A stretch of DNA of 35,321 nt from Dethiobacter alkaliphilus AHT 1 (GTDB lineage: Bacteria; Bacillota; Dethiobacteria; Dethiobacterales; Dethiobacteraceae), in NCBI RefSeq assembly GCF_000174415.1, contig NZ_ACJM01000023.1, positions 1-35,321 on the forward strand, in the 5' to 3' direction. Under the pieces are notes generated by a model. It made no database searches. It was not told the origin of the DNA and saw only the letters and a program-made list of their open reading frames with translations. The translations under genes were made by a program, and so were the position numbers. Within the stretch, counting starts at the first letter, position 1. Every line of letters begins with the position of its first letter. Positions 1-8,813 of this stretch are shown in pieces.

Positions 1-268
1 TCGATGGCACACAGTGTGAGCGGTTTTCACGATACACCCTTTGCCCTGCATCAGGAAAGTACTCATAACGCTCTGTAAGATTACTGTTTCTCTGTAGCAC
101 TGTGCCACGCTTTAGCTCCCTGGACACTGTTGTGTGGTCACAGCCTATCTTCGCTCCAATCTGCCTAGTAGAGAGCCCTGATTCGTGGTAAGCAGCGATC
201 ATGCCTCTTTGATCCAATGTCAAGTGTTTGAATTCCCGTGGGATTGTGGTATGCTGTGAGTGTGCCAT
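1..268 (-). CDS. IS30-family transposase, N-terminal part (cut by left edge)
   Basis: The minus strand from the ATG at 266-268 is open to the window edge for 89 codons. The product begins MAHSQHTTIPREFKHLTLDQ and contains GLSTRQIGAKIGCDHTTVSREL, a helix-turn-helix of the kind found at the N-terminus of IS30-family transposases, which bind the element's inverted repeats. A GGAGG ribosome-binding site lies 8-12 bases upstream (277-281). The catalytic DDE domain would be beyond the left edge, so I cannot tell whether the element is intact. It is transcribed in the same direction as the nif operon and lies just downstream of it. The family call is by motif recognition. Confidence 0.85.
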   Translation of the reverse strand, partial: MAHSQHTTIPREFKHLTLDQRGMIAAYHESGLSTRQIGAKIGCDHTTVSRELKRGTVLQRNSNLTERYEYFPDAGQRVYRENRSHCVPS

Positions 269-328
269 AGTCCAAACCTCCGTATTTTGATTGTTGGTCG
301 TACATCAATCATACACGGTATTGGGCTG

Positions 329-380
329 TGGCGCATTTTTATTTTGCAATGTTACCACTGGTGCATCTCATTTTACAATG
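329..380. repeat. Imperfect direct repeat at the probable IS30 end
   Basis: Two similar stretches occur in the same orientation, at 329-351 (TGGCGCATTTTTATTTTGCA...) and 359-380 (TGGTGCATCTCATTTTACA...). About 18 of 22 positions match if one gap is allowed. They lie 60-110 bases upstream of the transposase start, where an IS30-type terminal inverted repeat is expected. I infer that the element's end is near 350-400. The other end is outside the window, so neither the inverted repeat nor a target duplication can be checked. Confidence 0.45.
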
Positions 381-407
381 AAGCTGAATTGTACCCGCTA
401 TGCTTCT

Positions 408-1028
408 TTAGGTGCAAGTATTTTTTCTTATCACAGCAACTACAGCGCTTTTGGTTTGTTCAACATTTATATTCAGCCGCCCTAATTCAACCTCCGCTTC
501 CAACCAGGGGGGAACGTGGTGACAGGTGACGCGCAGTTCGTAAAATTCACCTTTTTGTATAAACGGCCGGAGAACCTGTTTTGATGTAATCCCATCATTG
601 CTTTTCTGAATTTCAATCAGATCCAGGGAAAAACGGCCCTCCCCCATGGGTTGTGGAACCAGTGCCACATCTTCTGTAACCGCTTTTTCTTTGGCCTGTT
701 CTTCCTCCCGTTCTAAAACCAGGTCTAAAAACTGTCTGGGTTGCCCGGTAAATTCCCAGATGGTGCAACCTGCTTTTTCCAGGGAGAAGTAAGGGATCCC
801 TACAACCGATGCTGCCAGAAACAGTTTACAGTCACCAAGATATTCAACAATTTTATCCATCTTCTGACGAAGTTCCGGCATGCCTGAAGCTTTATTAAGA
901 TTAACGGTCATAGACTTAATGACCTGCCATTCACCCAGATGTTTGCGGAATACATAAAGGGTTCCGGGCTTATCCATACCTGTTGTTTTGCCGTCCACGT
1001 CGCAATAAACGGCAATTTCCTTACTCAT
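408..1028 (-). CDS. AnfO-family nitrogenase accessory protein
   Basis: This is a 206-residue protein beginning MSKEIAVYCDVDG. The ATG at 1028 is chosen because GGAGGTGG lies 5 bases upstream; the longer open frame starting at 1112 would overlap the ferredoxin gene and has no ribosome-binding site. The opening strand pattern, the FTGQPRQFLD segment near the middle and the CHHVPPWLE motif near the end resemble AnfO, a protein of unknown biochemical role first named from iron-only nitrogenase clusters. It is the last gene of the nif operon, 13 bases after the ferredoxin gene. Here it accompanies a molybdenum-type nifDK, so the name should not be taken to imply an iron-only enzyme. It is soluble, with no signal peptide or membrane segment seen. 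Confidence 0.75.
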   Translation of the reverse strand: MSKEIAVYCDVDGKTTGMDKPGTLYVFRKHLGEWQVIKSMTVNLNKASGMPELRQKMDKIVEYLGDCKLFLAASVVGIPYFSLEKAGCTIWEFTGQPRQFLDLVLEREEEQAKEKAVTEDVALVPQPMGEGRFSLDLIEIQKSNDGITSKQVLRPFIQKGEFYELRVTCHHVPPWLEAEVELGRLNINVEQTKSAVVAVIRKNTCT

Positions 1029-1041
1029 TTTGCCACCTCCT

Positions 1042-1356
1042 TTACTCTGGGGACATAAGCCGCTCCACAGGATTCCCACCTTCAATATGCTCTTCAATGA
1101 TTTCTTCCACATTATCGGGGGAAACGGAGAAGTACCAGATATTTTCCGGATAGACGATGACGATGGGCCCTTTCTCGCAGAAACCCAGGCAGCCTGTGTT
1201 GGTCACAAACACTTCTCCTCCCAGGCCGCGGTCATTAATCTCTTCCAGTAAGGTCTCCATAATAGCGAAGGCATCTTTACTGTGGCAAAAACCTTTTTGC
1301 TGCCCGTTAGGGCGGGAACTGGTACAGACAAAAATATGGTGTGTAGGCTTTATCAT
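1042..1356 (-). CDS. Thioredoxin-like [2Fe-2S] ferredoxin
   Basis: This 104-residue protein has four cysteines in the pattern of the Clostridium pasteurianum-type thioredoxin-fold [2Fe-2S] ferredoxin: C11 (HIFVCTSSR), C24 (GFCHSK), and C56 and C60 (TGCLGFCEKGP). The family carries one [2Fe-2S] cluster and has been linked to nitrogenase electron transfer or assembly. The gene is between nifB and the AnfO-family gene, in the same direction and with short gaps, so it is very probably part of the nif transcript. The ATG at 1356 has GGAGG 8 bases upstream. Length and cysteine spacing are normal for the family. Whether it donates electrons or serves cluster assembly cannot be read from sequence. 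Confidence 0.88.
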   Translation of the reverse strand: MIKPTHHIFVCTSSRPNGQQKGFCHSKDAFAIMETLLEEINDRGLGGEVFVTNTGCLGFCEKGPIVIVYPENIWYFSVSPDNVEEIIEEHIEGGNPVERLMSPE

Positions 1357-1370
1357 GAAGCATCCTCCAT

Positions 1371-2627
1371 TCAGGCACTTTCTTTTTCGGCTAACTCTTT
1401 CATGGTAAACAATAAACCGTTATTTACTTTATCACAGTTTTCCACCGGGAGAATTCCCTGTTCCAGCAGGCGTTTTTGTGCATGATACCCAATTCGCAGG
1501 GTCAATACTGCATCACAGTCCGCCAGCGATTGAATAATTATTTCCCGCCGCTCCTCTTCTTCGCCGCACTCTTCAACGCCAAGACAATATTGCTCTACGC
1601 CGCGTTTTTCCAGTAGCGTAAACCCGTCAGGGCCGCACCGGTAAATGTGAAACTCAGTAGCATGACCGAAATGGAGATCTACCCGTTTTCCGTATTTGGA
1701 CGCCACAGCAATCTTATACGTTTCACTCACGTCAGGCTTTTTTGGGTAAGGCTCGCTTCTGCTGAATTCAGCGGACCGGTCTTCATGGAGCAAGCCAATG
1801 GCATCGGCACGGCATTGCTGGCAGTGGCGCATTTGGGGTAGATCCGTTTCACAAAGTTGGCGCATTTTTTCCAGGTCTTTATTACTGGTCTGTTCATGGT
1901 GAGCGAAAACACTGCCTGGTGCCGGAATAAGCGGCATAATATTGGTGATGCTTGCCCCCAGTTCTTTCACCGTTTTAACCACGTCCTGAATATGATTATC
2001 GTTAACGCCCTTAATCATCACAATGTTCACCTTTACCAGCACGCCATGGGCAGAAAGGATTTTTATCCCTGTTAACTGATTGTTGATTAGCAGTTCCGCT
2101 CCTTCTTTTCCGGTAAGTGTTTCATCTTTGTAGCGCACATGTCTATAAATAAGCGCACCGATCTTTGGATCAATGCTGTTAACGGTGACGGTGACATGTT
2201 TAACGCCCAGCGCTAAAAGTTCCGGTGCCAGTTCAGGCAACAAGAGACCATTAGTGGAGAGACAGATAATTGTATCTTCATCCCGGGCTTTAATCAGTTC
2301 AATTGATTTTCTGGTTTTTTCCCAATCGGCCAGGGAGTCTCCGGGGCCGGCAATTCCCACCACAGACAGGTTGGGAATTTCTTTCTTTACCAAACTGAAT
2401 TTATCCAGGGCCGCCTGAGGTGTGAGAATTTCACTGGTGACCCCGGGCCGGCTTTCATTGACACAATCAAAACGACGATTGCAGTAGTTGCAAGCCAAAT
2501 TGCACCTGGGTGCCACCGGAATATGCATGCGGGCATATTTCTTGTGGCCTGCGAAGGAATAACAGGGATGTCTCTGGGTTTCTGCAGAAAGCTCCTTTTC
2601 CGCTGAACAGGCACTCTGACATTTCAT
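1371..2627 (-). CDS. nifB: FeMo-cofactor biosynthesis protein NifB
   Basis: NifB is a radical-SAM enzyme that fuses two [4Fe-4S] clusters and inserts a SAM-derived carbide to make NifB-co, the core of FeMo-co. The 418-residue product has HPCYSF near residue 22, the radical-SAM triad CNLACNYC (C42, C46, C49) and RRFDCVNESRPGV just after. A C-terminal NifX/NafY-like cofactor-binding domain of about 115 residues starts around KIAVASKYGKRVDLHFGHA. I place the start at the ATG at 2627, which has GGAGG 8 bases upstream; an in-frame GTG three codons earlier overlaps that site. It lies 22 bases after nifN. NifB is fused neither to NifN, as it is in some clostridia, nor to anything else. Confidence 0.97.
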   Translation of the reverse strand: MKCQSACSAEKELSAETQRHPCYSFAGHKKYARMHIPVAPRCNLACNYCNRRFDCVNESRPGVTSEILTPQAALDKFSLVKKEIPNLSVVGIAGPGDSLADWEKTRKSIELIKARDEDTIICLSTNGLLLPELAPELLALGVKHVTVTVNSIDPKIGALIYRHVRYKDETLTGKEGAELLINNQLTGIKILSAHGVLVKVNIVMIKGVNDNHIQDVVKTVKELGASITNIMPLIPAPGSVFAHHEQTSNKDLEKMRQLCETDLPQMRHCQQCRADAIGLLHEDRSAEFSRSEPYPKKPDVSETYKIAVASKYGKRVDLHFGHATEFHIYRCGPDGFTLLEKRGVEQYCLGVEECGEEEERREIIIQSLADCDAVLTLRIGYHAQKRLLEQGILPVENCDKVNNGLLFTMKELAEKESA

Positions 2628-2648
2628 GGGGTCCACCTCCCTTTTTAT

Positions 2649-4001
2649 TTATGTGTTTTGCCGATAAAATGAATCATACATGCTCTGCCTGTAACGGCTC
2701 AGTTTCTGTTCCAACAACGTATTGGTGACCAAATCAAGCAGGTTCAGCGCTCCCGCATAACCCACTGTAAGTATTCGCTGCCCTCCTTTACGGTCATGAA
2801 CGGGAAAGCCCACTCTGATCAGAGGTATGCTGCTTTTTTCCGTTAGCACTTTGCCGTCTGAATTTCCCAGAGCTATATTGGCTTCCTTTTCCAGGGCAAA
2901 TTCCTGAATCGTGGAGAAGTCTGCTCCGGTAAGGATGGCCGTATCCGTATCAGCCGGTAGGTATAATTGCAAAAGCTCTTTAAGTTTATTGGCCTTACTG
3001 CCGGTTGCAACCACCACCGGTGTCGTTCCCATTTCATGGCAGGCTCTGGCCAGAACATAAACATTTTCCGGTTCACCAAATACGGCAGCCCGGCCCTGGT
3101 AGGTGATTTTATGCGCATCCACCATGGCATCCACCAGCCGCCCTCGTTCCTGTTGCAACTGTTGGGGAACGGGGACATCTGAGATTTCGCTTAGTAGCTG
3201 TAAAAACTGATCGGTACACTCAATTCCCACCGGAGTCGGCACGTTGTAAAGCGGCACACCGAATTTGTCCCGGAGATATGCTCCGGCTGTTAACCCCTCC
3301 TCCACCGTCACCCCAAATTGTATGGTGGCGCGGGCCCCCGGCATGGCGGCAATTTGATCCACCGGAGTTCCCCCCCCAGGGATTTTTTTAAACGGCCGGG
3401 AAAACGGTGCATCCAGCGTGTCGGAGAAATCAGGCAAAAGGGTGTAATCCAGGGCAAACAAATTCATGATGCGTTTAATCTCCCGAATATCCGCCGGGCT
3501 GATGTTAGGAATAATGAGGTTAATTTTCTTTGTTGGCGAAGTTTTTATAGCCAGTTTTTCCACAATTTTACGGGTTGTGTAAAAGAATCCGATAAAGTGG
3601 CTGTCGCCATAACCGGGAGTGGGCACCGGAACCAGAGGAAAACCGTCAAGATTCTTTTCAATAAGAAACTCGGAGGTAATACGGTCAATGTCTTCTCCGA
3701 TGGTTTCAGCCAGGCAGGTGGTAAGTACTCCCACCATTTCCGGCCGGTAAAGACGCATCATATTTTCTATACCGGACTTCAGGTTCTCATCTCCGCCAAA
3801 AACCGTTCCTTTTTCATTCAGTGATGATGAAGCCACGTCCACCGGTTCATTAAAGTGCTCAGCGATATGGCGCCGCATATAGGTTGCACAGCCCTGGGCG
3901 CCGTGCAGCATCACCATGGCATTGGCCACTCCTTTAAAGGCCAGGATACCGCCCATGGGCATACACATTTTACATGGATTTTCACTGGTGTTTTTAGCCA
4001 T
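2649..4001 (-). CDS. nifN: Nitrogenase FeMo-cofactor scaffold protein NifN
   Basis: The product is 450 residues long and belongs to the NifK/NifN fold. NifN pairs with NifE to form the scaffold on which the NifB product is matured with molybdenum and homocitrate. The N-terminus MAKNTSENPCKMCMPMGG, the segment MLHGAQGCATYMRRH and the CLAETIGED motif match NifN. The ATG at 4001 is chosen for its GGAGGG site and overlaps the end of nifE by 8 bases, suggesting translational coupling. An upstream in-frame start (4022) lies within the site and nifE. The distinction from nifK rests on N-terminal sequence and position after nifE. Confidence 0.93.
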   Translation of the reverse strand: MAKNTSENPCKMCMPMGGILAFKGVANAMVMLHGAQGCATYMRRHIAEHFNEPVDVASSSLNEKGTVFGGDENLKSGIENMMRLYRPEMVGVLTTCLAETIGEDIDRITSEFLIEKNLDGFPLVPVPTPGYGDSHFIGFFYTTRKIVEKLAIKTSPTKKINLIIPNISPADIREIKRIMNLFALDYTLLPDFSDTLDAPFSRPFKKIPGGGTPVDQIAAMPGARATIQFGVTVEEGLTAGAYLRDKFGVPLYNVPTPVGIECTDQFLQLLSEISDVPVPQQLQQERGRLVDAMVDAHKITYQGRAAVFGEPENVYVLARACHEMGTTPVVVATGSKANKLKELLQLYLPADTDTAILTGADFSTIQEFALEKEANIALGNSDGKVLTEKSSIPLIRVGFPVHDRKGGQRILTVGYAGALNLLDLVTNTLLEQKLSRYRQSMYDSFYRQNT

Positions 4002-5367
4002 GGTGAGGACCCTCCTTTGCATATTTCCACACCGGTGAACAAAGGGTTGATTCTACCTCACGGGCAAAATTTACGGCCCCTGTATAACCGGACAAGGGAT
4101 GTTTCCGGTCGTGGTTGTGGTCAATAAAGGCGATTCCCAGCTTGTAGGCCAGCGGCCTCTCTTTTACTCCGCCCACCAACAGATGGGCTCCTTTTTCGGT
4201 CATAAACTTTTCCAGCTCAGAAGGATTGGCATCATCCAGGACAACGGTGCCCTCATTTACCAGTTCGCCGATGGTATCATACTCATCTTTTCGTCCTGTT
4301 TGGGTTCCAACCATCACCACATCAATGCCGATCTCCCTGAACTGTTTGATCAGTGAGATGGCCTTAAATCCACCGCCTACATAAATGGCGGCTTTTTTCC
4401 CGGCAAACAGCTGTTTTGCCGATTCTATAACATGGCCAACCTTTGCTTCTTCCCGGGCGATGAGCCGCTCTGTGTTTTTGTTAAACTCTTTGTTCTCAAA
4501 GAATGCGGCTATCTTGCGTAAGGATTCTGCGGTATCCTCCATGCCGAGAAACGAAACATTCATGTAAGGGATCTGGAACCGTTTCTCCATCTGTTCCGCC
4601 AGAATGGTCATGGAGCCGGCGCACTGAATGATATTTAATGAGGTAGCAGAAGCTTTTTGCAATGTTTCATAGGAAGAGTCGCCGGTGAAGACCACATTAA
4701 TTTTAATGCCGATTTCCGCCAGGTAGTTTTTAATCATCCAGGCTTCCCCGGCCAGGTTGAAGTCTCCCAGGTAGTTTATGGTGTACTGTTGTTTTGGCAA
4801 AGGATTTGCTGTCTGAGGCAGGCTGAGCCGCAGTAAGACGTCACAGGCAGCCCGGTAACCGGCGGCTTTGTTGCCGATAAACCCACTGGACTGTACCGGG
4901 ATAACTTCGATCCCGTGACGGGCGGCTGCTGCTTTACAGACCGCATCCAGATCATCGCCTATGACCCCCACAATACATGTGGAGTATACCAATACCAGTT
5001 TGGGATTGTGTTTGGCCACCAGTTCGTCAATGGCGGAAGCCAGCTTCTTTTCTCCACCAAAAATAATATCCTCCTCCTGCAGGTCGGTGGAAAAGCTGTT
5101 GCGATACAGACTCGAGCCGCTGGTCAGGCTGCCACGGATATCCCAGGTGTAGCTGGCACAGCCGATGGGACCGTGCACTAAATGGACGGCATCGGTAACG
5201 GGATTTAAGACAACCCTTGCCCCGCAATAGACACAGGCCCGCTGGCTTACACAGCCGGAAACACTATGGGTATCGCATTTTAGTTGCTTCTTCTGACCGC
5301 CTTTTACGGAGATGGAATCCCGGCGTTCTTTAATCTCGTCTTGCTGGGGCCTGAAATCTTCTTTCAT
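3994..5367 (-). CDS. nifE: Nitrogenase FeMo-cofactor scaffold protein NifE
   Basis: The product is 457 residues. NifE is the NifD-like half of the NifEN scaffold. Cysteines at 31, 39, 45, 48 and 70 fall in SGCVSQRACVYCGAR and HLVHGPIGCASYTW, followed by FSTDLQEEDIIFGGEKKL and STCIVGVIGDD, all typical of NifE. I use the ATG at 5367, which has GGAGA at a good distance; other in-frame starts at 5427 and 5376 are either too far upstream or touch the site. It begins 63 bases after nifK and overlaps nifN. The open frame before the chosen start is unsupported. Confidence 0.95.
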   Translation of the reverse strand: MKEDFRPQQDEIKERRDSISVKGGQKKQLKCDTHSVSGCVSQRACVYCGARVVLNPVTDAVHLVHGPIGCASYTWDIRGSLTSGSSLYRNSFSTDLQEEDIIFGGEKKLASAIDELVAKHNPKLVLVYSTCIVGVIGDDLDAVCKAAAARHGIEVIPVQSSGFIGNKAAGYRAACDVLLRLSLPQTANPLPKQQYTINYLGDFNLAGEAWMIKNYLAEIGIKINVVFTGDSSYETLQKASATSLNIIQCAGSMTILAEQMEKRFQIPYMNVSFLGMEDTAESLRKIAAFFENKEFNKNTERLIAREEAKVGHVIESAKQLFAGKKAAIYVGGGFKAISLIKQFREIGIDVVMVGTQTGRKDEYDTIGELVNEGTVVLDDANPSELEKFMTEKGAHLLVGGVKERPLAYKLGIAFIDHNHDRKHPLSGYTGAVNFAREVESTLCSPVWKYAKEGPHHG

Positions 5368-5429
5368 ACAATCCATCTCCTTTCCCGGTGGTAAGAAGCT
5401 GCAGGCCGGGGATCCGGCCCGCCACACTT

Positions 5430-6794
5430 CTACATTACCAATTCAAAATCTTCATCTTCTGCATCCCGGTCCTGTCTTTCCAGAAGCGTATTGGAAATCA
5501 TCTCTATCAGGCGCAGGGCACCTTTATATCCCACGATGGGGAGGTATGAATGGACGCTGCGGTCTAAAATGGGAAACCCTACCCGCATCAGGGGAATGTC
5601 TTCCGCCCGGGCAATATACTTTCCGTAGGTGTTGCCGATCAAGAGATCAACGGGCTCATTTTTTAACCACTGGTGAAGTAAGAACAAGTCGCCCGCCGCC
5701 TTAACATTGCCTTCAACACCGGCGGCCAACAGCATGGCTTTAACCTGGCGCTCAAAAGATTTACCCGGTGTACCTGTCAAAACATGGACCGGTACCATGC
5801 CCAGGCTCATAACAAATTCCGTCAGTGCGATAACAATGTCCGGATCACCGAAGATGGCCACTTTTTTCCCGTGGAAGTGGAAATGGGTATCGGTGATGAT
5901 GTCCACCAGTTGCCCCCGTTCCTCTTCAAGTTCGTAGGGGATTTCTTTAGCAAAAGTACTGCGCAGCGCCATGAGAAATTCATCGGTGGCCTTGATCCCG
6001 ATAGGGGTTTTAAGAATTTTGGCCGGCACCTTGCACTTTCTGTCCAATAGGACCGCCGCATCGTTGGAAGCAAATTCTCCCAAGGCCAGGGTTATTTTGG
6101 AGTTTCCGGTGTCACGCAGCTGCTCTACCGTAGTGCCTCCTTTGGGGAACATGGAAAACTCACCGGTCATGGGACTGTCCACTACCCCGGAGGTATCCGG
6201 AAACATTATGAAGGGAACCTCCATCAGGTTCATAATCCGCTTCATTTCCCGCATGTCCCCCGGGTTCACAAAGCCGGGGATCACATTGGCCTGTTCTTTC
6301 TTGCTGTCATCTGTGGCTTCCGCCAGATATCCCACCATGGCTTTGGTCATGTTGGAAAAACCGGTAATATGAGAACCTACATAACTGGGTGTGTTGGCAT
6401 GAATCACCGTTTTGCCGTCCGGAACCTCGGCGTCGGCAATAAAGCTTGGGATATCGTCACCGATGGTCTCGGTAAGACAGGTGGTATGAATGGCCATCAC
6501 ATCCGGGTTGTAAATGGAAAAAACATTGCGCACCGACGCTTTGACATTGGCGCCGCCGCCGAAAACCGAAGCCCCTTCGGTAAATGAACTGGTTGAGGCC
6601 ATCACAGGATCGCGAAAATGCCGGGTCAGGTGCATACGGTGATAAGAACAACAACCCTGAGAGCCATGGCTGTGGGGCAGACAATTATGAATTCCCAGAG
6701 CGGCATACATGGCCCCGATGGGTTGGCAGGTCTTGGCCGGGTTGATGACGCCGCCTTTGCGTTCCTGAATTTCTTTTGGTGTGTGATTTAACAT
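5430..6794 (-). CDS. nifK: Nitrogenase MoFe protein beta chain NifK
   Basis: This is the 454-residue beta subunit of the catalytic MoFe protein. The P-cluster cysteines are visible: C23 (NPAKTCQPIG), C48 (SHGSQGCCSYHR) and C106 (HTTCLTETIGDD). There is no N-terminal extension of about 50 residues as in the proteobacterial form, so this is the short clostridial type (C. pasteurianum NifK is of similar length). The start overlaps the last 7 bases of nifD, as expected for coupled synthesis of equal subunits. TPSYVGSHITGF and MREMKRIMNLM are standard NifK segments. No key residue is missing. Confidence 0.97.
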   Translation of the reverse strand: MLNHTPKEIQERKGGVINPAKTCQPIGAMYAALGIHNCLPHSHGSQGCCSYHRMHLTRHFRDPVMASTSSFTEGASVFGGGANVKASVRNVFSIYNPDVMAIHTTCLTETIGDDIPSFIADAEVPDGKTVIHANTPSYVGSHITGFSNMTKAMVGYLAEATDDSKKEQANVIPGFVNPGDMREMKRIMNLMEVPFIMFPDTSGVVDSPMTGEFSMFPKGGTTVEQLRDTGNSKITLALGEFASNDAAVLLDRKCKVPAKILKTPIGIKATDEFLMALRSTFAKEIPYELEEERGQLVDIITDTHFHFHGKKVAIFGDPDIVIALTEFVMSLGMVPVHVLTGTPGKSFERQVKAMLLAAGVEGNVKAAGDLFLLHQWLKNEPVDLLIGNTYGKYIARAEDIPLMRVGFPILDRSVHSYLPIVGYKGALRLIEMISNTLLERQDRDAEDEDFELVM

Positions 6795-8404
6795 GTATGC
6801 TCCCCCTCCTCCACCGTTCCAGACAAAAGCGGCTCATTCTGCCACGGTGGATTGATAAAGTTCCAGGTTGGTGTTGTAAACCCGTCGGCCACGTCTTTAG
6901 CAAAACGGATGGCTCCGTTGAAGCCGGCGTAGGGGCCGCTGTAGTCATACGAATGCAGCTGCTTGGAGGGAATTCCCATTTTCTGCACCACGTATTTATC
7001 CTTGATGCCCGAAGCAAAGATGTCGGGCTTTAAGATACGAATAAACTCTTCTGTTTCAAAATGGTTTAAATCGTCGACCACAATATGACCGTCTTTCATA
7101 TCGGGAATCATCCCCGGGTAATTGCTCAAGGGGATTTTATCCTTTAGTTCCTCCATCCGTTCCGGCGGTATTTTCAGACGAAAACGCCGTTCATCCTTTT
7201 CCACCTTGATTTCCGGAATGTTGCGGTTATCGGCATCCATCTTAATATCAGGGATGACCTCCCGCCCCTCATAGTCATCCCGATGGGCAAATTCGTAGCC
7301 GGCCAGAATTGTTTCAATTCCCAGCTCCTTAAACAGCTTCTGGTAATGATGGCCCCGGGAGCCACCCACAAAACAAAAGGCGGTCTTGTCGTTACAGATC
7401 TTTTTATACTGCTCCATCACCGGTTCAACTCTGGCCAGCTCTCTGGCAATGACCTCCTCGGTTTTTTGCGTTAGTGCCGGGTCGTCGAAGTAGAGCGCCA
7501 TGTCACGCAGGGATTCAACGGTGGACTCAATGCCGATAAAGTTCACCTTTAGCCAGGGGGTGCCATACTTTTTCTCCAGCATCTCTGCAATATAATTAAT
7601 GGAACGGTGGCACTGGACCAGGTTGAGTTCGGCGGTATGAGCCTCCCTTAATTCCTCATAAGAGCTGTTTCCGGTCATTACCGAAACCAGGGTGTAACCG
7701 ATCTCTTCCAGGATACGCTCAATTTCCCAGCTGTCACCGCCGATGTTGTATTCCCCCAACATGTTGATGGCATACTTCCCCGGCGCCTCTTCACTGTCGC
7801 TGTCACCGATCACATGCTCCATTAGGCCGTTATTGGCTATATGGTGGCCTGCCGATTGGCTCACGCCCCGGTATCCTTCACAGCTAAAAGAGAGAACCGG
7901 GATATGGTGCTTTTGTTGTGCCGCTTTGGAGACCGCATTGATATCATCGCCAATCAGGCCCACCGGACATGTGGCTGAGACCGAAATCGCATTGGGTTTT
8001 AAGGTTTCCACCACTTCATCGATGAGCTGAGCCAGCTTTTTCTCCCCGCCAAAGACAATATCGCTTTCCTGCATGTCGGTGGTGACACAATACTCGATGA
8101 AGTTTTTACCACCTTCATCCGTTCTTGCTTTGTTTCTGCGTGTCAGCCAGGAATAATAGCCGCACCCCACCGGGCCATGCACGATATGAACCATATCTTT
8201 CAGCGGTCCCAGAACCACTCCTTTGCAGCCGGCGAAAGCACAACCGCGGTTGGTAATAATGCCGGGAATCGTTCGGGTGTTGGCTTCGATTTCCTGCTTT
8301 TGTTGACTTGTATCCCGCACCAGAATGTGCTTTTTGCGGTTACGCTTCACTTTGGCCGGGTACTCATACATTAACGCATCCAGGTCCTGCTCGCGAAAAG
8401 CCAT
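6788..8404 (-). CDS. nifD: Nitrogenase MoFe protein alpha chain NifD
   Basis: This is the 538-residue alpha subunit carrying the FeMo-cofactor. By alignment in my head to Azotobacter NifD, P-cluster ligands are C55, C81 and C146. The cofactor ligands are C265 (LVQCHRSINY) and H484 (QLHSYDYSGPYAGF). The active-site residues V63, R89, Q183 and H187 are also present. These support a molybdenum enzyme rather than a vanadium or iron-only one. An extra segment of roughly 50 residues, about 375-430 and rich in charged residues, matches the insertion known from C. pasteurianum NifD and explains the length. The gene follows nifI2 after 17 bases, with a GGAGG site, and overlaps nifK. Confidence 0.98.
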   Translation of the reverse strand: MAFREQDLDALMYEYPAKVKRNRKKHILVRDTSQQKQEIEANTRTIPGIITNRGCAFAGCKGVVLGPLKDMVHIVHGPVGCGYYSWLTRRNKARTDEGGKNFIEYCVTTDMQESDIVFGGEKKLAQLIDEVVETLKPNAISVSATCPVGLIGDDINAVSKAAQQKHHIPVLSFSCEGYRGVSQSAGHHIANNGLMEHVIGDSDSEEAPGKYAINMLGEYNIGGDSWEIERILEEIGYTLVSVMTGNSSYEELREAHTAELNLVQCHRSINYIAEMLEKKYGTPWLKVNFIGIESTVESLRDMALYFDDPALTQKTEEVIARELARVEPVMEQYKKICNDKTAFCFVGGSRGHHYQKLFKELGIETILAGYEFAHRDDYEGREVIPDIKMDADNRNIPEIKVEKDERRFRLKIPPERMEELKDKIPLSNYPGMIPDMKDGHIVVDDLNHFETEEFIRILKPDIFASGIKDKYVVQKMGIPSKQLHSYDYSGPYAGFNGAIRFAKDVADGFTTPTWNFINPPWQNEPLLSGTVEEGEHTC

Positions 8405-8421
8405 GTTACCGCCTCCTTTTT

Positions 8422-8802
8422 CTAGATTGCTTCTTCGCCACGATCCCCGGTGCGGACCCGGGCAGCATCCGCAACAGGGAGGACAAAGATTTTTCCATCG
8501 CCGCTATGCCCTTCCTTATTTACCTCAATGATGGTCTGTACCGCTTTCTGCACATCTTCATCCGGCACCACCAGCAATAGCAGGCGTTTAGGAATTAAGC
8601 GGCCTCCTTTGAGCATACTTTCCAAAAGCATTTCACGTTCTTCATGCTTATCCTCAACGTCAGGAATTTTATCCAAATCCCGCAGGGAATGGCCCCGTCC
8701 CATGACCTTCATGGCCGTCAGGCCGTTAAAGCCTTTTTCAATTAACGCTTTTTTGGTCTGTGTAACCTTATTCATGCGGATAACCGCCCAAACTTCTTTC
8801 AT
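8422..8802 (-). CDS. nifI2: Nitrogen-regulatory PII-like protein NifI2
   Basis: This 126-residue PII-family protein has MKEVWAVIRMNKVTQTKKAL at the N-terminus, a long T-loop segment after GRGHSLRDL and GDGKIFVLPVADAARVRTGD at the end. NifI1 and NifI2 form a complex that binds NifDK and blocks its activity when fixed nitrogen is plentiful; 2-oxoglutarate and ATP relieve the block (known from methanogens). The longer T-loop and the position directly before nifD identify it as the second member. It starts 11 bases after nifI1 with a GGAGG site. The GDGKIFV motif is the PII signature. Confidence 0.94.
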   Translation of the reverse strand: MKEVWAVIRMNKVTQTKKALIEKGFNGLTAMKVMGRGHSLRDLDKIPDVEDKHEEREMLLESMLKGGRLIPKRLLLLVVPDEDVQKAVQTIIEVNKEGHSGDGKIFVLPVADAARVRTGDRGEEAI

Positions 8803-8813
8803 AAGAATCCTCC

